DNA of 64,000 nucleotides from NCBI GenBank assembly GCA_963791295.1, contig CAWBRY010000001.1, forward strand, positions 434,001 to 498,000, in the 5' to 3' direction. How positions within the stretch are numbered: position 1 is the stretch's first letter; every line of letters begins with the position of its first letter. The notes beneath the pieces are model-generated. The model made no database searches. It saw nothing but the letters and a program-made list of their open reading frames with translations, and was not told where the DNA came from. Origin of the DNA: CAWBRY01 sp963791295. Its GTDB lineage: Bacteria > Bacteroidota > Bacteroidia > Chitinophagales > Chitinophagaceae. Below, in pieces: positions 55,784 through 64,000 of this stretch. The position numbers were made by a program, and so were the translations under genes.

Positions 55784-58700
55784 TCATTTATGAGTAGCGG
55801 GCTGATGCGTTTCTATGAGTTGTTTGTTGGCCCAAATCAATGGGCGAGGCTCGCTGTACTGCCGTTCTCCTTTCTCAATGGCGTAGCGCCATATCTCCGT
55901 TTTATTTTCATGATCAAAAGTCCGTATCAAAACAGTTTGTGTATCGAATAACTCGCAGAGTTTTTCGCCAACGAGTTCATATATAGCATTTGATTTGAAT
56001 TCTTTTACAAGTCCCTCCTGCACGTTATTTATTACCGCCAGTTCGGCCTTGCGCTGTTCTGTTTCCTTCAGCAAACGATTGGTTTCATCAAAAAGCCTGG
56101 CATTTTCCAATGCCACACTCATGCTGTTGGCAAGCGTTTGTAATAAAGACACATCCGATTCCGTATAGGCAAATTCCCTCTCATAGTTTTCAAGGCGAAT
56201 AGTTCCATTTACTTTCCCTCCCGAGATGAGAGGTAGTCCCAACCAAGACTTGGCGGTATCTTCATTTTCAGATTCGGCATAGATGGCGCCGAGTTCCTTA
56301 TAGCGTTGTGCGGCGTTTTCATTGATCAAAAGCGGCTGGCCGGTTTGAATGATATGTGAAGCCAGCCCTTTGCCCAATTCAAACGCAGGGTAGTCAATAC
56401 GTTTGCCTTTAAACAAATAGTAAGGATGGTTGATGATATTCTTTTCGGGATCATAAAATGAAATGGCGATACCCTGCGTATCAAATACATCCCGGATCTT
56501 ATCCCCAACCAGGTCATAAATAGCCTGAATATCGAGTTTGGAGGCCAGTCCTTCCTGGACACTATTGATGATTCCCAATTCAGCGGTGCGTTGTTCGGTT
56601 TCTTTCAGCAAACGATTCGTTTCGTCGAATAGCCTTGCATTCTCTAACGCTACGCTCATACTATTAGCAAAGGTGGTAAGCAGGTTTACGTCGGAATCAG
56701 GAAACGCATTTTCCTGGTCCTGGTTTTGCAAACTGATAACCCCTGTTACTTCAGCGCCCACAATCATGGGTACTAATACGATAGACTTTGCCGGTTGACC
56801 AATGATGACTGTATTGTCATAGGTTGACCGAAGAGCCTCCAGGTCCTTATTGATGACGAGTGATTTTGATGTTTCAATCACGTATTTTCTAAATCCTTTC
56901 AGTGGTCTGGATCCTAATAAAGTGCGATCGCCATTATCATAAGCATAGCGATCCTCAATGAGATTTGTTGATTTATCATAGGTCACAATATCGATCACCT
57001 GAGCGTTAAATATCTCCCTCATCTTTTCTCCCACCAATTCGTAGATACCCTGGATATCCAGCTCGCGTGCCAGCCCTTCCTGTACGCTGTTAATTACGGA
57101 CAATTCACCGGTCCTTTGTTCGGTTTCTTTCAGCAAACGATTCGTTTCGTCGAATAGCCTTGCATTCTCTAACGCAACGCTCATGCTATTGGCGAAGGTG
57201 GTGAGAAGGTTAATGTCGGAATCGGAGAAGGCATTTTCCTGGTCCAGGTTTTGCAAACTAATAACACCAGTTGCCTCGTTACCGGTGATCATTGGAACAA
57301 ATACTAAAGATTTAGCAGCCTCACCGATGATAACTTCATTATCATAAGATGACCGATGCTTCTCGACGTCTTTATTGATGATCAGGGGCTTCGCGTTTTT
57401 GATCACATGCCTTCTGAATCCCTTCAACGGTCGCGGCCCTAATAAAGTCCGGTCTCCCTTTTCATAAGTATACTGGTCCTTTATCTGATCAGTAGCCTTG
57501 TCGTAGGTCACGATATCGATCACCTGCGCATTAAATAACTCCCTCATCTTTTCACCCACCAATTCATAAATCCCCTGGATATCCAGTTCCTTGGCCAGTC
57601 CTTCCTGCACACTATTGATAACAGAGAGTTCAGATGTACGCTGTTCTGTTTCTTTCAATAAACGAGTGGTCTCATCAAACAGCCTTGCATTCTCCAATGC
57701 TACACTCATGCTGTTAGCGAGTGTAGTGAGGAGGTTTACATTGGAATCAGAAAATGCATTCTCGTAGTCCAGGTTCTGCAAGCTGATCATTCCATTCACT
57801 TTGCCGCCCGATACCATGGGAACCAAAACCGCTGATTTGGGATGTTCTCCAATAAGGAGTTTGTTATTGTATTGGCGACTGATCTTTTCATAATCATTGT
57901 TGATCACCAGTTGTTGCCCGCTTTCTATGATGTATTTTCTGAATCCTTCGGGGACCCGGGGACCTAACAACGTTGTATCGCCTTTCTCATACGCGTAGCG
58001 ATCTTCTATGAGGTTTGATCTCGGATCGTACGTAACAATATCTATTACCTGGGCATTGAAAATTTGCCGAATCTTGTCGCCAACTAGTTCATAAATGCCC
58101 TGTATTTCCAATTCTTTAGCCAGCCCTTCCTGCACGCTATTGATCACCGACAATTCTGCTGTACGCTGTTCGGTTTCTTTTAGCAGGCGATTGGTTTCAT
58201 AAAATAGACCTGCACTTTCCAGAGCAACGCTCATGCTATTGGCCAGCGTAGTAAGCAGGCTCACATCGGAATCGGAAAAAGCGTTCTCGTGGTCCGTATT
58301 TTGGAGACTGATAACACCGGTAACTTCACCTCTCGAGATCAATGGCACAAACAGGTTTGCTTTTGTCATTCCACCTATCAAGAGTTCATTCCCGTATTCC
58401 CGCATGTGCTTTTCAATATCCTTGTTGATGATCAGCGTCTGTCGCGACTGGATCACATGTTTTCTAAAACCGTTTGGCTCTCTTGCGGCCAGCAAAGTCC
58501 TGTCCCCGTTCTCATATGCGTAGCGGTCTTCGATCAAATTGTTCGCCTTGTCATAGGTCACAATATCTACAATCTGTGCATTGAAAATATTCCGGATTTT
58601 TTCACCTACCAGGTCATAGATCGACTGCATGTCCATCTGTGCCACCAATCCTTCCTGAACGCTGTTGATGACTGCGAGTTCTGATGTACGCTGCTCGGTT

Positions 58701-60790
58701 TCCTTGAGAAGCCGATTGGTTTCATCAAATAGCCGCGCATTCTCAAGGGCCACGCTCATACTGTTGGAAAGAGTGGTGAGCAGACTAAGATCAGAAGGAG
58801 AGAAGGCATGTTCTCTGTCCACATTTTGAAGGCTTATGATTCCTTTGATCTCATTTCCCGACATCATCGGAACGAACATGATGGATTTTGGAATATCACC
58901 TACGAGAACTTTATTATTATACTTACTCGCGATCTCTTCCAGGTTTTCGTTTATGAAAATCGATTTCCTGGTTTCAATTACATGTTTTCTGAATCCCTGG
59001 GGCTCGCGCTGTCCCAATAAAGTCCTGTCGCCTTTTTCAAATGCATACCGGTCTTCAATAAAATTAGTTTTCGAATCATAAGTCACGATGTCAATGACCT
59101 GTGCATCAAAAATGGCGCGGACCTTTTCCCCTATCATTTCATAAATTCCCTGGATATCCAATTCTTTCGCCAGTCCTTCCTGCACACTATTTATTACCGC
59201 CAATTCAGCGGTGCGCTGTTCAGTTTCTTTCAGCAGGCGATTCGTTTCATCAAAGAGCCGGGCATTTTCAAGGGCAACACTCATGCTGTTGGCCAGGGTG
59301 GTGAGCAGGCTCAGGTCGGAATTGGAAAATGCGTGTTCCCGGTCGACGTTTTGGAGGCTGATGATTCCCTTCACATCGTTTCCCGACATCAATGGAACGA
59401 ACATGATGGATTTGGGCATATCACCTACGAGAACTTTATTATCATATTTGCTTGCGATCTCTTCCAGGTTTTCATTGATAAAAATCGATTTCCTGGTTTC
59501 AATAACATGTTTTCTGAATCCGTGCGGCTCGCGCGGCCCCAACAAAGTCCTGTCTCCCTTCTCAAAAGAATAATTATCCTCAATTAGATTCGTCTTATTG
59601 TCGTAGGTAACAATATCGATAACCTGAGCATCAAATATGTGGCGGATCTTTTCTCCTATCAGTTCATAGATGCCCTGGATATCCAATTCTTTCGCCAGGC
59701 CTTCCTGCACACTATTAATAACTGCCAGTTCTGCCGTACGTTGTTCCGTTTCTTTGAGTAGCCTGATCGTTTCATTAAAACGCTTAGCGCTTTCCAACGC
59801 GACACTCATGCTATTGGCCAGGGTGCTCAGGAGCTTCACATCCGATTCGGAAAATGCATTTTCATGATCGAGGTTTTGTAAACTGATAATTCCGATCACT
59901 TCATTGCCGCTTTTCATTGGAACAAAAACGCATGATTTGGAAACACCTCCGATCACTACCTGGTTTCCAAACTTCTCCATATATTTTCTTACATCCTTAT
60001 TGATCAAAAGAATCTGGGAAGAGTGTATCACTTGCTCCCTAAATCCTTTGGGCTCCCTGGGTCCGACCAGGGTGCGGTCACCTTTTTCAAATGAATACCG
60101 GTCTTCGATGAGGTGGGCCTTTTTGTCATAGGTGACAATATCGATGACCTGCGCGCTGAAGATCTCCCTGATCTTTTCACCCACCAGGTCATAAATGCCC
60201 TGGATATCCAGTTCGCGAGCCAACCCTTCCTGCACACTATTGATGACAGAAAGTTCGGCAGTTCTTTGTTCCGTTTCTTTTAGCAAACGATTGGTCTCAT
60301 GAAAGCGGCGTGCACTTTCCAGCGCCATGCTCATGCTGTTGACCAGTGTCGTGATCAGTTTAACATCGGAATCAGAGAAGGCATGCTCCCTATCCAGATT
60401 TTGCAGACTGATTATTCCTTTCACCGCGTTACCGCTGATTATAGGAACCCAGACGCCGGATTTGGGTTGTTCTCCGTAGGGCACGATGCTACTGAATTCA
60501 ATCGCTTTGTTAGAAAGATTTTCGTTGATCAGTACTAGTTGACCGGTTTCTATAGCATGTTTACCAAAGCCCATGGGTTTTCGGGCGCCTACTTTTGTCC
60601 TGTCTCCTTTTTCATAGGCATACTTATCTTCCATTTGATTTTTGTCACTATCGTATTCTGCAATGTCAATGACCTGTGCATTGAAAATCTCCCGGATTTT
60701 TTCTCCAACAAGCTCATAGATCCCATCCATATCTAATTCCCGGACAAGACCTTCCTGCACGCTGTTAATTACCGCAAGTTCCTCTACGCG
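55100..60790 (-). repeat. Tandem GAF-domain repeat array, about 525-bp period
   Basis: Ten copies of a unit that begins around INSVQEGLAKELDIQGIYELV recur at about 60755, 60225, 59698, 59177, 58652, 58125, 57600, 57076, 56548 and 56017, with spacing of 521-531 bases; an eleventh, more divergent copy follows near 55480. Each unit is about 175 residues: a GAF domain plus the linker LFDETNRLLKETEQR. Units 3 and 4 and units 7 and 8 are the most alike. The repeat lies inside one coding sequence. Confidence 0.93.
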
Positions 60791-63277
60791 CTGACTCAAC
60801 TGGGCTGTGCGTTCCTTGACAACCCTGGCCAGTTCCCGGTGTTTTTCATGCAGCTGATGAGTACGCCAGCGCACGAGCACTGCAACAATAGCCAGGGCAA
60901 CGAGTCCGTATATCAAATATGCCCACCAACTACTATACCATGGCGAGCGGATGTTAAATGAATAAACGACTTCTTCACTTAATTTATCATAGACGTTTTT
61001 TGCCCTCACATGGAAATGATATTTACCGGAGGGCAGATTAGTATATTCTTTATAAGAATTGTTGGCGAAATCAGACCATTTATCTTCAAATCCTTCCAAC
61101 CAGGTTTGATAGACTGTCTTTTCTTCTTCTTCATAATAGGGGGCTGCATATTCGAAGCGAAGAGTATTATTCTTAAATGAAATGGCAGGAACATCATTGT
61201 TCAAAACTGAATCCCCGACTGCAAGCTCCAGATTGCCTGCTTTGATAGATCGAAGCAAGGCTTTATAGGACTGGTCATAACTATATTGCTGTCTCTCATC
61301 AAACCGGATCAGACCATCCGTAGTGCCGATCCATGCTATACCGTTGTCTTCAATGTAGGCTGTTGAAAGTATGGACTCGGATATAGGATTAAGCGGTGGA
61401 GTGCTCAGTTTGTATCCATTCGTCCCCGGAGTCGCGATTACCGACACCTTGCCCATACGCAGCCAGATCCTTCCGGCATTGTCATCGACCACGAAATTTT
61501 CCTGGCTGGCACCACCAGATGGAAACCTGCCAAACGTTGTATCTATCTTAAAACGCTTTTCATTCTCATCAAAAATGATAATAGCTGTATCGTTTGCGAA
61601 GTAATTCTTGCCATTCGCAACAAACAAAACTCCGTTTCCAGGGAAGCCATGTTCTGGATCATATTTTTTTACAACGACCTTGCTAGTATCAAGATGGTTG
61701 TTGTTATCAACCGGCAATGTCAATAGATACGCGACGTTATTTTGCGAGCCAGCCCACACCGTGCCATCTTTGTTTTCTCCAAACGCCCATATTTGATCGG
61801 GAACGTTGCCAATGTAGCCTTCGAAATTTAGACTTTGTTTGTCAGAATTCGGGTTTTCTATTCTGAAAAGTGCCACACCGAAAACTCCTCCTAATACAAG
61901 CAGGTCGGGATATTTCCTGGATTGATAAATAGCGCTAGTGGCGAGATCACCACTTACAGATTTACGAATCAGGAAAGGCTTTTTATTTTTTATTCCATAT
62001 AGCCCATCACAGCCAATAAGCAACGTATTTCCCACTTGTTGCATGGCAAATATTTGGTTGTTGGGAATTAAGGGCACCGGAACAAAAGCTTTGCTGGAGC
62101 TGTCAAACTTCAATAGACCATTGGATGTTCCAACATATAGAATTCCTTCAAATCTTTTTATTGACAACACTCCCGCTTTTATTCCGGATTGGAATCCGAA
62201 GGCAGTAAGCGGTGAATTTATATCGATTTTGGAAATACCGTTGTCGAGACCCAGCCACAACATTCCCCTGGAATCCATCGAAAGGCAATAAATGGATTCA
62301 TCCTGCAGACCTTCATTCCGTCCAATTTTTTGAACCAGATTCCCATGGGCGTCAATGATCAAAAGGCCTGAACCAATCGTAGATAATGCATAGTTTCCAT
62401 TATCAAGCTTTAATCCCTTATACAGAAGGATTCCACTCTTGAATATATCATCGGCCTGTGTTTTAAATGCCTTAAATGATTTCCCATCAAACAGATAAAG
62501 GCCGCTATAGAACAATCCGCACAGATATTGCTTTTCATTGTTCGGACCTGGGTATGGCAACATTAACTGCATTCTTTCCTTGCCCAGGAATTCGCTGCCC
62601 GGAATCAACTCGAGCGAATCATTGTTCATTTTGTACAACCCCAATCCTTGCTGATGTACATAATATTGTCCATCCATGTAAAAGGCATACATGAAATTTG
62701 TCCTTGGGAACCAGGCCTTCACCTCCCTTTTCTGATGGCCGTCCGAATTTTCTGATATCCTTAATATGGACTCTCGTGATTGAAAATAAATTCCTTTCTC
62801 GGTGGGATGGATCGTCCACAGGTCAGTGAAATTCCTGTATGCCTCCGGTATTTCAGGTATAATTGATTTTATTCCGGAGTTTCCAAGGCTGTCCCTGTCG
62901 ATATAACCTAGTTCTCCATAGGCGCCATAATAGACAACTCCATTCCTGTCTTTGGCCAAAGACCGCACCACCAGTGGCGGAGTGCCCTGCCTGGAAGGCA
63001 GCTTCCTCCATTTTATACCATCATATTCCAGGATATTGCCCTGAACAGCGAAGTACATCAAGCCCCGGTTGTTTTCCTGGATACTCCAGGTTTGCGGGAC
63101 GGTTTTGTAAAGGCTGGCAGGGTAATTCGAAACAAAGGGCAACCCTTTTTCTGCACTATTTTGCTGATAAGAGGTCTGGGAAAGTAATGTGAAAATGATA
63201 GCTGGTAGCAGCCTAATAAGCCTGCCTCCATTTTTTTGTTCAAAAAAATAGTGGAAGATTGTCATGTGCCTGATCAT
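55784..63277 (-). CDS. Giant propeller/multi-GAF sensor, N-terminal 2497 residues of a hybrid histidine kinase
   Basis: A single clean frame of 2497 residues; with the downstream part the protein would be about 3238 residues. Order: signal peptide (LLPAIIFTLLSQTSYQQ), periplasmic two-component propeller with blades such as DSRGMLWLGLDNGISKID, Y_Y_Y domain around 690-765 (YQTWLEGFEDKWSDF), one membrane helix WWAYLIYGLVALAIVAVLV near 775-797, a coiled coil, then GAF1 to GAF9 and most of GAF10, about 175 residues each. Starts at 63277 or the nearby ATG 63265 are both possible. Adenine deaminase ends 31 bases upstream on the same strand. GAF ligands are unknown. Confidence 0.9.
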   Translation of the reverse strand: MIRHMTIFHYFFEQKNGGRLIRLLPAIIFTLLSQTSYQQNSAEKGLPFVSNYPASLYKTVPQTWSIQENNRGLMYFAVQGNILEYDGIKWRKLPSRQGTPPLVVRSLAKDRNGVVYYGAYGELGYIDRDSLGNSGIKSIIPEIPEAYRNFTDLWTIHPTEKGIYFQSRESILRISENSDGHQKREVKAWFPRTNFMYAFYMDGQYYVHQQGLGLYKMNNDSLELIPGSEFLGKERMQLMLPYPGPNNEKQYLCGLFYSGLYLFDGKSFKAFKTQADDIFKSGILLYKGLKLDNGNYALSTIGSGLLIIDAHGNLVQKIGRNEGLQDESIYCLSMDSRGMLWLGLDNGISKIDINSPLTAFGFQSGIKAGVLSIKRFEGILYVGTSNGLLKFDSSSKAFVPVPLIPNNQIFAMQQVGNTLLIGCDGLYGIKNKKPFLIRKSVSGDLATSAIYQSRKYPDLLVLGGVFGVALFRIENPNSDKQSLNFEGYIGNVPDQIWAFGENKDGTVWAGSQNNVAYLLTLPVDNNNHLDTSKVVVKKYDPEHGFPGNGVLFVANGKNYFANDTAIIIFDENEKRFKIDTTFGRFPSGGASQENFVVDDNAGRIWLRMGKVSVIATPGTNGYKLSTPPLNPISESILSTAYIEDNGIAWIGTTDGLIRFDERQQYSYDQSYKALLRSIKAGNLELAVGDSVLNNDVPAISFKNNTLRFEYAAPYYEEEEKTVYQTWLEGFEDKWSDFANNSYKEYTNLPSGKYHFHVRAKNVYDKLSEEVVYSFNIRSPWYSSWWAYLIYGLVALAIVAVLVRWRTHQLHEKHRELARVVKERTAQLSQRVEELAVINSVQEGLVRELDMDGIYELVGEKIREIFNAQVIDIAEYDSDKNQMEDKYAYEKGDRTKVGARKPMGFGKHAIETGQLVLINENLSNKAIEFSSIVPYGEQPKSGVWVPIISGNAVKGIISLQNLDREHAFSDSDVKLITTLVNSMSMALESARRFHETNRLLKETEQRTAELSVINSVQEGLARELDIQGIYDLVGEKIREIFSAQVIDIVTYDKKAHLIEDRYSFEKGDRTLVGPREPKGFREQVIHSSQILLINKDVRKYMEKFGNQVVIGGVSKSCVFVPMKSGNEVIGIISLQNLDHENAFSESDVKLLSTLANSMSVALESAKRFNETIRLLKETEQRTAELAVINSVQEGLAKELDIQGIYELIGEKIRHIFDAQVIDIVTYDNKTNLIEDNYSFEKGDRTLLGPREPHGFRKHVIETRKSIFINENLEEIASKYDNKVLVGDMPKSIMFVPLMSGNDVKGIISLQNVDREHAFSNSDLSLLTTLANSMSVALENARLFDETNRLLKETEQRTAELAVINSVQEGLAKELDIQGIYEMIGEKVRAIFDAQVIDIVTYDSKTNFIEDRYAFEKGDRTLLGQREPQGFRKHVIETRKSIFINENLEEIASKYNNKVLVGDIPKSIMFVPMMSGNEIKGIISLQNVDREHAFSPSDLSLLTTLSNSMSVALENARLFDETNRLLKETEQRTSELAVINSVQEGLVAQMDMQSIYDLVGEKIRNIFNAQIVDIVTYDKANNLIEDRYAYENGDRTLLAAREPNGFRKHVIQSRQTLIINKDIEKHMREYGNELLIGGMTKANLFVPLISRGEVTGVISLQNTDHENAFSDSDVSLLTTLANSMSVALESAGLFYETNRLLKETEQRTAELSVINSVQEGLAKELEIQGIYELVGDKIRQIFNAQVIDIVTYDPRSNLIEDRYAYEKGDTTLLGPRVPEGFRKYIIESGQQLVINNDYEKISRQYNNKLLIGEHPKSAVLVPMVSGGKVNGMISLQNLDYENAFSDSNVNLLTTLANSMSVALENARLFDETTRLLKETEQRTSELSVINSVQEGLAKELDIQGIYELVGEKMRELFNAQVIDIVTYDKATDQIKDQYTYEKGDRTLLGPRPLKGFRRHVIKNAKPLIINKDVEKHRSSYDNEVIIGEAAKSLVFVPMITGNEATGVISLQNLDQENAFSDSDINLLTTFANSMSVALENARLFDETNRLLKETEQRTGELSVINSVQEGLARELDIQGIYELVGEKMREIFNAQVIDIVTYDKSTNLIEDRYAYDNGDRTLLGSRPLKGFRKYVIETSKSLVINKDLEALRSTYDNTVIIGQPAKSIVLVPMIVGAEVTGVISLQNQDQENAFPDSDVNLLTTFANSMSVALENARLFDETNRLLKETEQRTAELGIINSVQEGLASKLDIQAIYDLVGDKIRDVFDTQGIAISFYDPEKNIINHPYYLFKGKRIDYPAFELGKGLASHIIQTGQPLLINENAAQRYKELGAIYAESENEDTAKSWLGLPLISGGKVNGTIRLENYEREFAYTESDVSLLQTLANSMSVALENARLFDETNRLLKETEQRKAELAVINNVQEGLVKEFKSNAIYELVGEKLCELFDTQTVLIRTFDHENKTEIWRYAIEKGERQYSEPRPLIWANKQLIETHQPATHK

Positions 63278-63308
63278 TATCCCGGCACTAAATATAATAC
63301 AAACTTGT

Positions 63309-64000
63309 TTATATCAATTCAAACCGGTCCCCATCAAACAACCCTTTGTCACTCAATTTCAAATGAGGGATGACGAGTAAGGCCATAAAAGACAGGGTCA
63401 TGAAGGGGGCAGCCAGCGCAGAACCCGCTTTCTTCACTTCCGCATCGATGAGTGAATACTGTTCGGCTACCTGGTAGCCGTCTTCATTGCTCATCAAACC
63501 GGCCACCGGCAATGGCAGCGTCATGGTCGAATTATCATCTGTAAAGCATATTCCGCCTCGGTGCCGGATGATCTCATTCACCGCGCGGCAAATAGATTCA
63601 TCATCGATTCCAACAGCCACTATATTATGACTGTCATGTGCAACCGAAGATGCAATCGCTCCGTTTTTTAACCCGATATTTTTTATAAATGCTTTCGCAA
63701 CCGGAGCATCATAATATCGGTTCACTACGACCATTTTGAGGAGATCTTCGTCCGCATTTCCTTCCAGGATTAGTCCCTTATACCTGATCCCTGCCTCTAT
63801 TTTATTGGTGATGAGTTGCCCGTCCAATGCTTCAATAGCCGCCATTTTCACTATTCCTCCCGGTGCTTCTTCAAAACCATACGAGATAGCATTTCCGGGG
63901 GTTGATGTTCTTATCATTTCAAAATCACTTATCTCCTTCTTAGTGCAGGAGAAATGATTGATTAATGCTGATTTCGTCCGTCTTAATATGGGATTCGCCT
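63309..64000 (-). CDS. ade: Adenine deaminase, 3' part (5' end outside window)
   Basis: The frame is open to the window edge, so about 230 C-terminal residues are seen. It holds the adenine deaminase C-terminal domain: MIRTSTPGNAISYGFEEAPG, GLILEGNADEDLLKMVVVNRY, IASSVAHDSHNIVAVGIDDES and a final GLFDGDRFELI. The enzyme converts adenine to hypoxanthine and ammonia for purine salvage; the amidohydrolase metal site lies outside the window. It may be cotranscribed with the giant sensor gene 31 bases downstream. Confidence 0.92.
   Translation of the reverse strand, partial: ANPILRRTKSALINHFSCTKKEISDFEMIRTSTPGNAISYGFEEAPGGIVKMAAIEALDGQLITNKIEAGIRYKGLILEGNADEDLLKMVVVNRYYDAPVAKAFIKNIGLKNGAIASSVAHDSHNIVAVGIDDESICRAVNEIIRHRGGICFTDDNSTMTLPLPVAGLMSNEDGYQVAEQYSLIDAEVKKAGSALAAPFMTLSFMALLVIPHLKLSDKGLFDGDRFELI

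Noticed and set aside
56538..59587. Plus-strand open frames of 65-130 codons inside the GAF array
   Set aside because: They repeat in step with the GAF units and are antisense shadows of a strongly coding strand.
55100..60790. Regular repeats with about 525-bp spacing that could suggest a CRISPR or satellite array
   Set aside because: The period is far too long for CRISPR, and the repeats keep a single open frame that encodes GAF domains.

Overview
The window comes from a Bacteroidota chromosome, most likely Chitinophagaceae or a close relative. The evidence is gliding and type IX secretion genes (gldJ, porV, a PorP/SprF-like protein), a SusC/SusD pair, bacillithiol synthesis (bshA), the Bacteroidota-type arginine operon with an argF'-type transcarbamylase, and promoters of the TTG-N19..21-TAnnTTTG type. 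No insertion sequence, phage or CRISPR array was seen.

Layout. 1-1080: the end of an MlaE-type permease and an unknown conserved protein. 1.08-2.78 kb: a gene-poor stretch with broken remnants and one small lipoprotein. 2.8-13.8 kb: ordinary, well preserved genes: nhaD, tRNA-Ser, a DUF983 protein, murF, gldJ, porV, ispF, dut, a DUF4292 lipoprotein, an EnvC-like protein and bshA. 13.9-15.3 kb: a secreted M28 peptidase. 15.3-23.7 kb, minus strand: a complete arginine operon (GNAT, argG, argC, argD, argF', argB, argE, argH) in which every gene carries frameshifts. 24-32 kb: intact housekeeping genes (RsmI-like methyltransferase, EI24 protein, AAG glycosylase, a barrel protein, PorP/SprF, upp, anmK) and a PGM1-type ATP-grasp ligase. 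32.0-37.0 kb: SusC and SusD, both frameshifted. 37.1-43.9 kb: two tandem propeller sensor kinases, the first frameshifted, the second intact. 43.9-46.9 kb, minus strand: a LiaF-like protein, a DUF4288 protein, a LytS-type kinase and a LytTR regulator, behind a well matched promoter. 47.5-63.3 kb, minus strand: a tightly packed signalling cluster. The window closes in an adenine deaminase gene.

The most interesting locus is 47.5-63.3 kb. One gene of about 9.7 kb encodes a periplasmic propeller sensor, a membrane segment, eleven consecutive GAF domains, a histidine kinase core and two receiver domains, the last without its phosphoacceptor Asp. Downstream on the same strand, with gaps of only 20-66 bases, follow a CheY-like receiver, a GAF-class III nucleotide cyclase, an HD-domain hydrolase, a transporter-like membrane protein with a HEAT-repeat tail, and a cyclic-nucleotide-binding protein. 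This reads as one phosphorelay-to-cyclic-nucleotide circuit with its own cyclase and receptor, and possibly its own hydrolase.

Frameshifts are not spread evenly. They cluster at 15.3-23.7, 33.2-39.7 and 53.6-55.8 kb, and most of those I worked out by hand are repaired by changing a short single-base run by one base, which restores conserved motifs. I therefore read these genes as probably intact in the organism and damaged in the assembly. They are typed here as pseudogene because the sequence as given does not encode them in one frame.
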